Source of the DNA: Burkholderia sp. Leaf177
GTDB taxonomy: Bacteria > Pseudomonadota > Gammaproteobacteria > Burkholderiales > Burkholderiaceae
Length of the DNA: 64,000 nucleotides
Direction of reading: 5' to 3'
NCBI RefSeq assembly: GCF_001424345.1
Contig: NZ_LMPF01000021.1
Span: 656,635-720,634 of the forward strand
Numbering within the stretch: position 1 is the stretch's first letter; the number at the start of each line of letters is the position of its first letter. The translations under genes and the position numbers were made by a program. Shown here one piece after another: positions 16,832 through 24,926 of the stretch. The notes below the pieces were generated by a model. That model ran no database searches and was not told the DNA's origin. It was given only the letters and a program-made list of their open reading frames with translations.

Positions 16832-18082
16832 TCAGACTGCTTGAATCTCTTTCAGGTTGAAGATTTCCTGCTGACTGTAACCAAGGCTCGCCAAAACCTC
16901 TTCCGTATGCTCGCCCAACAGCGGCGACGCCGTCACTTCCGGCTTCAAGTCCGAGAACTTGATCGGGCTGCCAACCGTCAGGTACGAGCCGCGAACGCTG
17001 TGCGGCACTTCCACGATCGTACCGCTTGCGCGCAACGACGGATCGTTCGCAAGTTCCTTCATGGTCAGGACCGGCGCGCAAGGAATATCGAACTTGCGCA
17101 GGATATCCACGGCTTCGAACTTGGTTTTATCGGCGAGCCATTCTTCGATGGTCGCGAAGATATCGAAGATATGCGGTTGACGTGCTTCAGCCGTCTTGTA
17201 CGCCGGGTCGTCGATCCATTCCGGCTTGCCGAGCGCCTTGCAAATCGGCGCCCATGCGTGACCCTGGATCGTGAAGTAGATGTACGCGTTCGGATCGGTT
17301 TCCCAGCCCTTGCACTTCAGGATCCAGCCCGGCTGACCGCCACCGCCTGCATTGCCTCCACGCGGAACTACGTCGCTGAATTCGCCATGCGGATATTGCG
17401 GATACTCTTCCAGATACCCGACGCGATCCAGGCGCTGCTGGTCGCGCAGTTTCACGCGGCACAAGTTCAGCACGCTGTCCTGCATCGATACCGCGACCTT
17501 CTGGCCTTTGCCGGTTTTATCGCGGCCGATCAGCGCCGTCAAAATGCCGATGGCCAGATGCATACCCGTGTTGCTGTCGCCCAAAGCGGCCGCGCTGATG
17601 GTCGGAGGACCGTCCCAGAAGCCCGTGGTCGACGCCGCGCCGCCCGCGCATTGCGCGACGTTTTCGTAGACCTTCAGGTCGTCGTAATGGTGACCATCGC
17701 TGAAGCCTTTCACCGATGCCACGATCATCTCCGGATTCAGTTCATTCAGCCGTTCCCACGAAAAACCCATCCGGTCCAGCGCGCCCGGACCGAAGTTCTC
17801 GACCAGAACATCGGATTCGCGAATCAGCTTCTCCAGCACTTCCTTGCCTTCCGGCTTTTTCGTGTCGAGCGTCAGCGACTTCTTGTTGCTGTTCAACATG
17901 GTGAAGTACAGCGCATCGGCATCGGGAATATCGCGCAACTGATTACGCGTCACGTCGCCCGAACCCGGGCGTTCGACCTTGATCACGTCCGCGCCGAACC
18001 ACGCCAGCAATTGCGTGCACGCCGGGCCCGCCTGAACGTGCGTGAAGTCGATGATCTTGATGCCGTCGAGTGGTTTGCTCAT
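16832..18082 (-). CDS. frc: Formyl-CoA:oxalate CoA-transferase (copy 2)
   Basis: 416 residues with the same layout as copy 1: KIIDFTHVQAGPACTQLLAWFGADVIKVER at the start, the catalytic aspartate in ISAAALGDSNTGMHLAIG, and the glycine loop GGNAGGGGQPGWILKCKGW. It starts 23 bp after the oxc stop with AAGGAGA upstream, so it is the second gene of an oxc-frc operon. Together these two form a closed cycle: Oxc turns oxalyl-CoA into formyl-CoA and CO2, and Frc passes the CoA back to a new oxalate. Why the cell keeps a second, separately promoted frc is unknown. Confidence 0.95.
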   Translation of the reverse strand: MSKPLDGIKIIDFTHVQAGPACTQLLAWFGADVIKVERPGSGDVTRNQLRDIPDADALYFTMLNSNKKSLTLDTKKPEGKEVLEKLIRESDVLVENFGPGALDRMGFSWERLNELNPEMIVASVKGFSDGHHYDDLKVYENVAQCAGGAASTTGFWDGPPTISAAALGDSNTGMHLAIGILTALIGRDKTGKGQKVAVSMQDSVLNLCRVKLRDQQRLDRVGYLEEYPQYPHGEFSDVVPRGGNAGGGGQPGWILKCKGWETDPNAYIYFTIQGHAWAPICKALGKPEWIDDPAYKTAEARQPHIFDIFATIEEWLADKTKFEAVDILRKFDIPCAPVLTMKELANDPSLRASGTIVEVPHSVRGSYLTVGSPIKFSDLKPEVTASPLLGEHTEEVLASLGYSQQEIFNLKEIQAV

Positions 18083-18105
18083 GTCATGTCTCCTTTAGCT
18101 TCGCT

Positions 18106-19863
18106 TTACTTTTTCATCGCCGCGCTTTGCGGGTTGAGGTTCGTCAGACGGCCGCTTTCCGTGCCCGCGGCTTCATCGATCACGGCGTTGATCAGCGTCG
18201 GCTTGCCTGACGCAATGCCTTCCAGCAGCGCTTTCGTCAGTTCTTCCGGCGTCTCGGCGTTGAAGCCCACGCCGCCGAATGCCTCGATCATCTTGTCGTA
18301 GCGCGCGCCCTTCACGAACACGGTCGGCGCAACGTCCTTGCCGCCAGTCGGGTTCACGTCCGTGCCGCGATACACGCCGTTGTTGTTGAACACGATGGTG
18401 ACAACGGGCAGGTCGTATCGGCAAATGGTTTCGAGTTCCATGCCGCTGAAGCCGAACGCGCTGTCGCCTTCGATTGCGACCACCGGCTTGCCGCTGGTCA
18501 CGGCCGCGCCGATCGCGAAGCCCATGCCGATGCCCATGATTCCCCACGTGCCGGAATCGAAACGCTTGCGCGGCTCGTACATGTCGATGATGCTGCGCGC
18601 GTAGTCCAGCGTGTTCGCGCCTTCGTTGACCACGTTGATGTCCGGCCGCGTCTTCAGGACGTCGCGAATTGCGCGCAGGGCGCTGTGGAAGTTCATCGGC
18701 GACGGATTCTGTTCGAGCGTCGCGGCCATCTTCGCGAGGTTCTTGCTCTTGCGTTCCGTGATCGCGCCCGTCCATTCAACGCTCGGCTTCGTGAAACCGC
18801 CCGACTGGATTTCGTTCAGCAAGGCCGACACGCACGAACCGATATCGCCGATCACCGGCGCGGCGATCGCCACGTTGCTGTCGATTTCCGTCGGCGAAAT
18901 GTCGATCTGGATGAACTTCTTCGGTACCGCGCCCCACGTCTTGCCCTTGCCGTGCGACAACAGCCAGTTCAGCCGTGCGCCGATCAGCACCACGACGTCC
19001 GCTTCCTGCAGCACGAACGAGCGAGCCGCCGATGCCGATTGCTCATGTGTATCGGGCAGCAAGCCTTTCGCCATGGACATCGGCAGATACGGAATGCCGC
19101 TCTTTTCCACGAATGCGCGGATTTCCGCGTCGGCTTGCGCGTAGGCCGCGCCCTTGCCGAGCAGGATCAGCGGACGCTTCGCGCCCTTCAATACATCGAT
19201 TGCACGCTTCACGGAATCCGGCGCGGGAATCTGGCTCGGAGCGGCATCGACAACCTTGATCAGCGATTGCTGCGCCTTCACGGCGTCGATGGTTTGCGCG
19301 AGCAGCTTGGCCGGCAAGTCCAGATAAACGCCGCCAGGACGACCGGACACGGCTGCGCGAATGGCCCGTGCAATGCCCACGCCGATATCCTCTGCATGCA
19401 GCACGCGATACGCGGCCTTCGCGTACGGCTTGGCCGCGTTCAACTGGTCCATTTCCTCATAGTCGCCCTGCTGCAAGTCGACTATCTCGCGTTCGCTCGA
19501 GCCGCTGATCAGGATCATCGGGAAGCAATTCGTGGTCGCGTTGGCGAGCGCGGTCAGGCCGTTCAGGAAACCCGGCGCCGAAACCGTGAGGCAGATGCCC
19601 GGTTTCTTCGTCATGTAACCGGCGATGGCGGCCGCGTTGCCCGCATGCTGCTCATGACGAAATCCGATGAAGCGCATGCCCTCGGCTTGCGCGAGGCGCG
19701 CGAGGTCGGTGATGGGAATGCCCACCAGACCGAAAATGGTGTGAATGTCGTTCAGCTTGAGTGCATCGATGACGAGATGGAAACCGTCCGTCGTTTCCGC
19801 CTTCTTTTCTACTTGCGTATCGCTTGCAGTGGCGCTCTGCGGGTTGCTTACTACTTCGGCCAT
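18106..19863 (-). CDS. oxc: Oxalyl-CoA decarboxylase
   Basis: 585 residues from the ATG at 19863, with AAGGAGGAGA upstream; an upstream in-frame ATG lacks this. The three-domain ThDP enzyme layout is clear. The N-terminal PYR domain has FGLVGIPITDLARLAQ and the catalytic-type FRHEQHAGNAAA. The central domain has the ADP/CoA-side region RPLILLGKGAAYAQA. The C-terminal PP domain has the ThDP/Mg motif starting EGDSAFGFSGMELETI and ending FNNNGVYRG. It decarboxylates oxalyl-CoA to formyl-CoA in the cytoplasm. It is first in an operon with frc; the promoter carries the regulon element at 19901. Confidence 0.97.
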   Translation of the reverse strand: MAEVVSNPQSATASDTQVEKKAETTDGFHLVIDALKLNDIHTIFGLVGIPITDLARLAQAEGMRFIGFRHEQHAGNAAAIAGYMTKKPGICLTVSAPGFLNGLTALANATTNCFPMILISGSSEREIVDLQQGDYEEMDQLNAAKPYAKAAYRVLHAEDIGVGIARAIRAAVSGRPGGVYLDLPAKLLAQTIDAVKAQQSLIKVVDAAPSQIPAPDSVKRAIDVLKGAKRPLILLGKGAAYAQADAEIRAFVEKSGIPYLPMSMAKGLLPDTHEQSASAARSFVLQEADVVVLIGARLNWLLSHGKGKTWGAVPKKFIQIDISPTEIDSNVAIAAPVIGDIGSCVSALLNEIQSGGFTKPSVEWTGAITERKSKNLAKMAATLEQNPSPMNFHSALRAIRDVLKTRPDINVVNEGANTLDYARSIIDMYEPRKRFDSGTWGIMGIGMGFAIGAAVTSGKPVVAIEGDSAFGFSGMELETICRYDLPVVTIVFNNNGVYRGTDVNPTGGKDVAPTVFVKGARYDKMIEAFGGVGFNAETPEELTKALLEGIASGKPTLINAVIDEAAGTESGRLTNLNPQSAAMKK

Positions 19864-19900
19864 GACGTCTCCTCCTTTGGCGGGGTGTTTGTGTAGTTCG

Positions 19901-19928
19901 TGATATACAATATTCCACACACAGTATT
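19901..19928 (-). promoter_or_regulatory. oxc promoter with the shared oxalate-regulon element
   Basis: On plus, TGATATACAATATT (19901-19914) is followed 9 bases later by AGTATT (19923-19928), the same two-part layout as at frc copy 1. On the minus strand, TTGACT (-35) and TATTGT (-10) can be drawn with a 16-base spacer, placing the element across the -10 box. Confidence 0.65.
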
Positions 19929-20123
19929 AGTCAAGCGTCTTTTTGTTTCGATACCTGGTTGCTGCGGTGCCGCAAATACTTCGAGGAATATCCAGCGCGG
20001 GTTCTCGCGGTTTTATGTTTGCGTCGCACCAAGTTGCCGGGACATTGCGATTTCGTAGCCGGTCGAACTTGATTGCTTCGATACGCGAAAAACCCGTTCG
20101 TTACGCGCCCGCCTAAAGCCACG

Positions 20124-20148
20124 AAAAAACCGGCGCAAACGGTTGCGC
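20124..20148 (-). terminator. Intrinsic terminator of the oxalate GntR gene
   Basis: On the minus strand, GCGCAA, a 4-nt loop and TTGCGC are followed by CGG and six U (A6 at 20124-20129 on plus). It separates the regulator from the oxc promoter. The rest of 19929-20225 shows no gene. Confidence 0.7.
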
Positions 20149-20225
20149 AGAAACTTACGGATTACTAATGAAAGGACGCGCTAACAGCCGACGGGCTTCT
20201 TTAACTTAACGTAGCGCGTGATTCT

Positions 20226-20942
20226 TCAGTCGAGGAAATCGCAATTCGTCTCCACGAACAATGCGAGTTCCACCGAGTGCTGCCGGACGAGCTGTTCAAC
20301 ACGCTCAGTGTCCCGCTGCTCGAGCGCTTCAATAATATGCATGTGGTCCACAATCGATCGTGACGCCCGGTCGCTCTGTGCAATCGTCATTCGCCGGATC
20401 GCGCGAACATGCACGAAGAGGTTTTTCATCGTGTCGAGAATCGCTTGCGATTGCGACAGATCCAGGATCGCCTGATGAAACGCAAGGTTCGCCTCGGAAT
20501 ACTCTTCTATATGGTCGGCCGGCGTGGCATCGCGAAAATCGTCGAACATGCGGCGCAATCCCGCAATATCTTCCTCCGATGCATGCAGCGTCGCCAATCG
20601 CGCAGCCATGCTTTCGAGCGCGGCCCACATATAGATCATGTCGACAATCTCGCGCTTGGTCTTGCGCTGTATATATATGCCGCGTCTTGGCACCGTGCGC
20701 AGAAAACCTTCCTGTTCGAGCAGCGTCATTGCTTCGCGCACCGGCGTGCGGCTCACGCCCAGCGCTTCGGTCAGCTCTTTTTCGTCGAGCCGGATTTCTT
20801 CGCGCGACCGGTAGATATCCGCATCGGCGATAGCCTGTTTCAGTCGCGCGTACGCCTGGTCGCGCAACGAGGCCGATGCGCTGATCGGCACGAGCGCGAG
20901 CGTCAGGGGCGTCGGGCGAAGTCCAACATACGTATCAGCCAT
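20226..20942 (-). CDS. GntR-family regulator, FCD subfamily, probable oxalate regulon regulator
   Basis: 238 residues. The winged helix-turn-helix lies at about residues 25-95, with LDEKELTEALGVSRTPVREAMTLLEQEGFL as its core and the wing VPRRGIYIQRKT. The FCD domain has MIYMWAALESMAARLA, a helix with NLAFHQAILDLS, and the histidines IVDHMHIIEAL and LVRQHSVEL that form the metal/ligand site. It is transcribed toward oxc. The same 14-bp element found at oxc and at frc copy 1 also lies 57 bp upstream of its own start. That makes it the best candidate for the oxalate (or oxalyl/formyl-CoA) sensor of this cluster. Confidence 0.9.
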   Translation of the reverse strand: MADTYVGLRPTPLTLALVPISASASLRDQAYARLKQAIADADIYRSREEIRLDEKELTEALGVSRTPVREAMTLLEQEGFLRTVPRRGIYIQRKTKREIVDMIYMWAALESMAARLATLHASEEDIAGLRRMFDDFRDATPADHIEEYSEANLAFHQAILDLSQSQAILDTMKNLFVHVRAIRRMTIAQSDRASRSIVDHMHIIEALEQRDTERVEQLVRQHSVELALFVETNCDFLD

Positions 20943-20998
20943 TTAGGTGGGTGTCTCCCTGTTGGTATTCGGCGCAGCATCGTTATTTAAATATATTC

Positions 20999-21012
20999 AA
21001 TATGGTATATCA
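20999..21012. promoter_or_regulatory. Third copy of the oxalate-regulon element, upstream of the GntR gene
   Basis: On the minus strand it reads TGATATACCATATT, agreeing with the oxc copy at 12 of 14 bases and with the frc copy at 11 of 14. The consensus of the three is TGATATAYMRTATT. Its orientation relative to the gene is opposite to that at oxc and frc, and the second AGTATT part is not present. It suggests autoregulation. Confidence 0.6.
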
Positions 21013-21188
21013 AGAACAAACGCAGCATAAACCTGTTTGTGACCGTTTAGCATGTGAACGCGACATCGGGTTTTCCCTGTGCGGATGAAGCTGATCAGCC
21101 GCAGCCGTGTGCTGTTTCTGCGTGACCTTATAATCTCGCGCGGTATCCGGCGCTATAGCGGACCAACCTTCATCCACACAGAGTGAAC

Positions 21189-21698
21189 ATGACCATTTCC
21201 ATCTACAACGCGTCCGTCCCGGTCTTCAAGCAAATGCTGACGGCTTTGTCCGAGGTGCTCCGTAAAGCCGAAATTCACGCAACTGAAAAGAACATCGAGC
21301 CGAATGCGCTGTTGCAGGCGCGTCTCTTCCCGGACATGTTCCCGCTTGTGCGTCAGGTGCAGATTGCGGTGGATTTTTCGAAGGGCGTGAGCTCGCGTCT
21401 CGCCGGTGCGGAAGTGCCGTCGTGGCCCGATACCGAAGTCACCTTCGCCGATTTGCAGGCGCTGATTGCGAAGGCGCTGGCTCACATTGCTTCCTTCGAT
21501 GCCACGCAATTCGAAGGCAGCGAGAACAAGGAAATCGTGCTGCGTCCGGGCACGCCCAAAGAGAAAAAGCTGGCGGGCAGCGCGTATTTGCAGCATTACG
21601 GCTTGCCGCAATTCTTCTTCCACGTGACGACTGCTTACGCCATCCTGCGTCATAACGGCGTCGAGATCGGCAAGCGCGATTACATGGGTGCTTATTGA
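21189..21698 (+). CDS. DUF1993 family protein
   Basis: 169 residues from the ATG at 21189 (a GTG at 21183 is also in frame). Typical features are the N-terminal helix SIYNASVPVFKQMLTALSEVL, the internal ARLFPDMFPLVRQVQIAVDF, and the C-terminal HYGLPQFFFHVTTAYAILRHNGVEIGKRDYMGAY. The fold resembles DinB-like four-helix proteins and is fungal/bacterial in distribution. No activity is established. A good -10 hexamer (TATAAT at 21129) lies upstream, and a 10-bp stem terminator-like repeat follows the stop. Confidence 0.88.
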   Translation: MTISIYNASVPVFKQMLTALSEVLRKAEIHATEKNIEPNALLQARLFPDMFPLVRQVQIAVDFSKGVSSRLAGAEVPSWPDTEVTFADLQALIAKALAHIASFDATQFEGSENKEIVLRPGTPKEKKLAGSAYLQHYGLPQFFFHVTTAYAILRHNGVEIGKRDYMGAY

Positions 21699-21708
21699 TT
21701 GTTGGACT

Positions 21709-21741
21709 TCACGTATCGTCTTGTCATGAGGCGATACGTGA
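21709..21741 (+). terminator. Hairpin downstream of the DUF1993 gene
   Basis: TCACGTATCG (21709-21718) and CGATACGTGA (21732-21741) pair perfectly over 10 bp with a 13-nt loop, 11 bases after the stop. The U-tract is poor. Confidence 0.5.
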
Positions 21742-21872
21742 CTAGGTGTTTAACCCGAGCAGCACGCGCCATCAGGGAAAACACATGGCTGTTCGAGCAG
21801 CGTAATAACCCGCTATTACCCGCTTTTGTGTCAACGTTGCATACTGAAGCGACGCTATGACACGAGGCGCGC

Positions 21873-22268
21873 ATGACCAAATTCCTCCACTTGATGATCC
21901 GCGTTCAAGCGCTGGATCGTTCTATCGCGTTCTATCAAAACGCGTTCGGCATGCGCGAGTCGCATCGCCTTGATTTCGATACTTTCACGCTCGTCTATCT
22001 TCGCGATCCAGACAGCGGAGCCGAGATCGAACTCACATTGAACAAAGGAACGACAACGCCTTATACGCACGGCACGGGCTACGGTCACGTGGCGTTTGCC
22101 GTGGAAGATATCGAGGCGTTCCGCGATCGTTTGCTGAGCCAGGGCATGCAGCCGGGCGAACTCAAATCGCTCACGCACGATGGCACTGTCGCCGCGCGCT
22201 TTTTCTTCATTACCGATCCCGACGGCTACAAGATCGAAGTGCTATCCAGGGAGGGTCACTACGTATGA
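21873..22268 (+). CDS. VOC/glyoxalase-I-like protein
   Basis: 131 residues forming two betaalphabetabetabeta units of the vicinal oxygen chelate fold. It matches the lactoylglutathione lyase pattern: FLHLMIRVQALDRSIAFYQNAFGMRE supplies the first metal histidine, PDSGAEIELTLN the first glutamate, TGYGHVAFAVEDIEAF the second histidine and ITDPDGYKIEVLSRE the second glutamate. All four Ni/Zn ligands of GloA therefore appear to be present. True GloA detoxifies methylglyoxal as its glutathione adduct; a paralog with another substrate cannot be excluded. It is a single gene with no obvious partner. Confidence 0.85.
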   Translation: MTKFLHLMIRVQALDRSIAFYQNAFGMRESHRLDFDTFTLVYLRDPDSGAEIELTLNKGTTTPYTHGTGYGHVAFAVEDIEAFRDRLLSQGMQPGELKSLTHDGTVAARFFFITDPDGYKIEVLSREGHYV

Positions 22269-22308
22269 ACTGAAGCATCTGTTGTTCAAACTATAAAAGG
22301 AGACAATC

Positions 22309-22929
22309 ATGCCCAAGGCAATCCCCATTGCCGTCATCGCTGCAGAGAACCTTCATGGTTCCGCAGCCGTTGCATCGTCTGCGCGTGTAAGCCGCAGGCA
22401 TTTCCTCAAAGGTTCGGTTGTGCTGTCCGGCGTACTGGTCGCCGGCACGCCCATCGCCATGCTTGCGCCGAGTCGCGCGTGGGCGGTGGAGTTGACGCAT
22501 ATCGATCAGGCTCAGGCCGACGCCATCATGACGCTTGCGCGCACGCTGTATCCGCACAAGACGCTGCCCGATGCCGTCTACGCGCTCGCTGCAAAAGATG
22601 TCGATGCGAAAGCCACTGATCAGAAAACGATGGACGTGATCAAGAACGGCGTGGCGAAACTGAACGACGCGGCGCAAGGAAAATGGGCCGGCAATACTTC
22701 GCTCTCCGATGCACAACGCACGGCTATTGTCGAAGCGAATCAGACCGATCCGTTCGTGCTCCTCGTACGCGCGCAATGCGTCACCTCGCTCTACAACAAC
22801 GACATGTCGTTTGCGCACTTCGGCTATGAAGGGGAAGCGTTCAGCAAGGGCGGTTACGTCGGCCGCGGATTCAACGACCTGACATGGTTGCCGAACCCGC
22901 CCGCAAGCGCGAGTCCGCCGGTCGCCTGA
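22309..22929 (+). CDS. Tat-exported small subunit of a GMC dehydrogenase (gluconate 2-dehydrogenase subunit 3 / FAD-GDH gamma type)
   Basis: 206 residues. A twin-arginine-like signal occurs near residues 28-50 (SRRHFLKGSVVLSGVLVAGTPIAML), followed by the mature domain with IDQAQADAIMTLARTLYPHKTLPDAVY and, later, DPFVLLVRAQCVTSLYNNDMSFAHFGYEG. Such subunits escort the cofactor-loaded flavoprotein through the Tat system and remain bound to it in the periplasm. It lies 38 bp ahead of the GMC gene, with AAAAGGAGA before the start. This is the order found in Burkholderia FAD-dependent glucose dehydrogenase. Confidence 0.88.
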   Translation: MPKAIPIAVIAAENLHGSAAVASSARVSRRHFLKGSVVLSGVLVAGTPIAMLAPSRAWAVELTHIDQAQADAIMTLARTLYPHKTLPDAVYALAAKDVDAKATDQKTMDVIKNGVAKLNDAAQGKWAGNTSLSDAQRTAIVEANQTDPFVLLVRAQCVTSLYNNDMSFAHFGYEGEAFSKGGYVGRGFNDLTWLPNPPASASPPVA

Positions 22930-22967
22930 ATCCAACCTGAACGCGAAAAACTGCCGAGGAGGCAAGT

Positions 22968-24536
22968 ATGGCTAAGTTCGACTACAACGACGACTCGGTT
23001 GTCGTGATCGTCGGTTCGGGCGCGGGCGGCGGGACGCTTGCGAACGAGCTGTGTCAGATGGGCGTGAAAGTCGTGGTGCTGGAAGCGGGCAAACGCCAGT
23101 CGTCGGCCACGTTCATCAACGACGAATGGAAGTCCTTCGGGCAACTCGCCTGGACGGACAGACGCACGACGTCCGGCAACTGGCGCGTCGCAAAAGATTT
23201 CCCTGAATTGCCGGCGTGGATCTGCAAGACGGTCGGCGGCACCACGACGCATTGGGCGGGTGCGTCGCTGCGTTTTCATGAACATGAGTTCAAGGCGCGC
23301 ACGACGTATGGTTCCATCGATAAAGCAAATCTGCTCGACTGGCCGATCACGCTTTCAGATCTGCAACCGTACTACGCGCGCGCCGAGAACAAGATGGGCG
23401 TGACGCGGACGAACGGCATTCCGGGACTGCCGGGCAACAACAACTTCAAGATCCTGTACGACGGCGCGACCAAGGTCGGCTACAAGAACTGCAACACTGG
23501 ACACATGGCGATCAACAGCCGCCCGCGTGCGGGACGCGGCCAGTGCATGCAGTTGGGCTTTTGTTTTCAAGGCTGCAAGTCGGGCGCGAAATGGTCCACG
23601 CTCTACACCGAGATTCCCGCCGGCGAAGCAACAGGCCGGCTGGAAGTGCGTCCCGAGTCGCATGTGATGCGGATTGAAACGAATGCGGCCGGCAAGGCGA
23701 GCAGCGTGATCTACATGGACGCCGATGGCAAACAGCAACGCCAGCGCGCTCGCGTGGTGTGCGTTGCGGGAAATTCGATAGAAACGCCGCGTCTCTTGCT
23801 GCTCTCGGAATCATCGAAGAATCCTGACGGGCTTGCGAACAGCTCGGGCCAGGTCGGGCGCAACTACATGCGCCATACCACCGGTTCCGTGTACGGCGTG
23901 TTCAAGGAACCGGTGCATTTCTATAGAGGCACGGTGATGGCCGGCATCATCACGGACGAAGCCGAGTTCAATCCGAAGCGCGGTTTTGCGGGCGGCTACG
24001 AGATGGAAACCATCTCGCTCGGGCTTCCTTTCGCGGCGGCATTTTTCGACCCGGGCGCGTGGGGATCGGACTTTACCTACTATATGGATAACTACGCAAA
24101 TACGGCCGGGATGTGGATAGTCGGCGAGGATATGCCGCGCGAGACGAATCGCATCACGCTGAATCACGATGTGAAGGATCAGGTCGGCTTGCCGGTGGCG
24201 AACGTTCACTACGACGATCATCCGAACGATATCGCCATGCGCGATCACGCGTTCAAACAGGGTGAAGCCATCTACACGGCGGCGGGTGCCGTGAAAACCT
24301 TGCGTACGCCGCCCTACCCGTCCACGCACAATCTCGGCACGTGCCGGATGAGCGCAAAAGCAAGCGATGGTGTTTGCAACAAGCACGGCCAGACTTTCGA
24401 TATCCCCAACCTCTTCATCTCGGATGGCAGCCAGTTCACGACCAGCGCCGCCGAGAATCCGACACTCACCATCGTGACGCTGGCGATCCGGCAATCGGAT
24501 TACATCGCGGATCAGATGAAGCGCCGAAGCATCTAG
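22968..24536 (+). CDS. GMC-family FAD dehydrogenase, catalytic subunit
   Basis: 522 residues. The FAD-binding Rossmann motif is VVVIVGSGAGGGTLANELCQMG near residue 10, with VLEAGKRQ after it. VGGTTTHWAGASLRF is the second flavin-contact block. A cysteine cluster CMQLGFCFQGCKSG near residue 185 matches the place where FAD-glucose dehydrogenases bind an Fe-S centre. The C-terminal GMC motif is THNLGTCRMS, then LFISDGSQFTTSAAENPTLTI, with the active-site histidine and asparagine. It oxidises a sugar, polyol or alcohol in the periplasm and passes electrons to a cytochrome. The substrate is not determined. It has no signal peptide, which fits Tat escort by the small subunit. Confidence 0.92.
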   Translation: MAKFDYNDDSVVVIVGSGAGGGTLANELCQMGVKVVVLEAGKRQSSATFINDEWKSFGQLAWTDRRTTSGNWRVAKDFPELPAWICKTVGGTTTHWAGASLRFHEHEFKARTTYGSIDKANLLDWPITLSDLQPYYARAENKMGVTRTNGIPGLPGNNNFKILYDGATKVGYKNCNTGHMAINSRPRAGRGQCMQLGFCFQGCKSGAKWSTLYTEIPAGEATGRLEVRPESHVMRIETNAAGKASSVIYMDADGKQQRQRARVVCVAGNSIETPRLLLLSESSKNPDGLANSSGQVGRNYMRHTTGSVYGVFKEPVHFYRGTVMAGIITDEAEFNPKRGFAGGYEMETISLGLPFAAAFFDPGAWGSDFTYYMDNYANTAGMWIVGEDMPRETNRITLNHDVKDQVGLPVANVHYDDHPNDIAMRDHAFKQGEAIYTAAGAVKTLRTPPYPSTHNLGTCRMSAKASDGVCNKHGQTFDIPNLFISDGSQFTTSAAENPTLTIVTLAIRQSDYIADQMKRRSI

Positions 24537-24546
24537 ATGCTGCAAC

Positions 24547-24568
24547 GGAGCCGCTATCCGGCGGCTCC
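24547..24568 (+). other. Hairpin between the GMC gene and the ribbon-helix-helix gene
   Basis: GGAGCCGC (24547-24554) and GCGGCTCC (24561-24568) form a perfect 8-bp stem with a 6-nt loop, and a short T-run follows at 24580-24584. It starts 11 bases after the GMC stop and could partly terminate transcription, setting a lower level for the two downstream genes. Confidence 0.5.
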
Positions 24569-24599
24569 GCCATCGTTGCTTTTTGCAAGGAGCTTGTTC

Positions 24600-24923
24600 A
24601 TGTGCAGGATCTACGCGCAAACCGACCCGATTCTTTATGAATGCCGCGCGCGCTCGGTGCGCATCAGCGGCGTGACGACGACCATCCGCCTCGAAAACCT
24701 GTTCTGGCAAACGCTGTCTGATCTCGCCGCCGACAACGACATGACGACCAATCAACTCATCGCGAAGTTGCATGAGGAAATTACCCAGCATCTCGGCGAG
24801 ACGACGAATTTTGCATCATTCCTTCGCGTCACCTGTCTTCGATATCAAGGGCTAAGAGCAAATGCATCGATGGACTTTCGCAGCCACGTTTCGAACAGCG
24901 CGGCAGACAAGGTGGCGGGCTGA
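24600..24923 (+). CDS. Ribbon-helix-helix domain protein
   Basis: 107 residues from the ATG at 24600, with AAGGAG eight bases upstream. The core VRISGVTTTIRLENLFWQTLSDLAADNDMTTNQLIAKLHEEI reads as a strand followed by two helices, the ribbon-helix-helix layout of the RHH_4 group. The C-terminal part (FASFLRVTCLRYQG) is also typical of that group. In proteobacteria such short proteins often sit next to respiratory dehydrogenases, and some may bind DNA. Its place inside the dehydrogenase-cytochrome operon suggests local regulation or an assembly role, but neither is shown. Confidence 0.75.
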   Translation: MCRIYAQTDPILYECRARSVRISGVTTTIRLENLFWQTLSDLAADNDMTTNQLIAKLHEEITQHLGETTNFASFLRVTCLRYQGLRANASMDFRSHVSNSAADKVAG

Positions 24924-24926
24924 CCG

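Noticed and set aside
16745..18301. Open frame of 518 codons on plus across the second frc gene
   Set aside because: No recognisable domain, no ribosome-binding site, and it mirrors codon positions of frc and oxc on the other strand.
18685..19896. Open frame of 403 codons on plus opposite oxc
   Set aside because: Antisense shadow of oxc; the translation is arginine/histidine rich with no motif.
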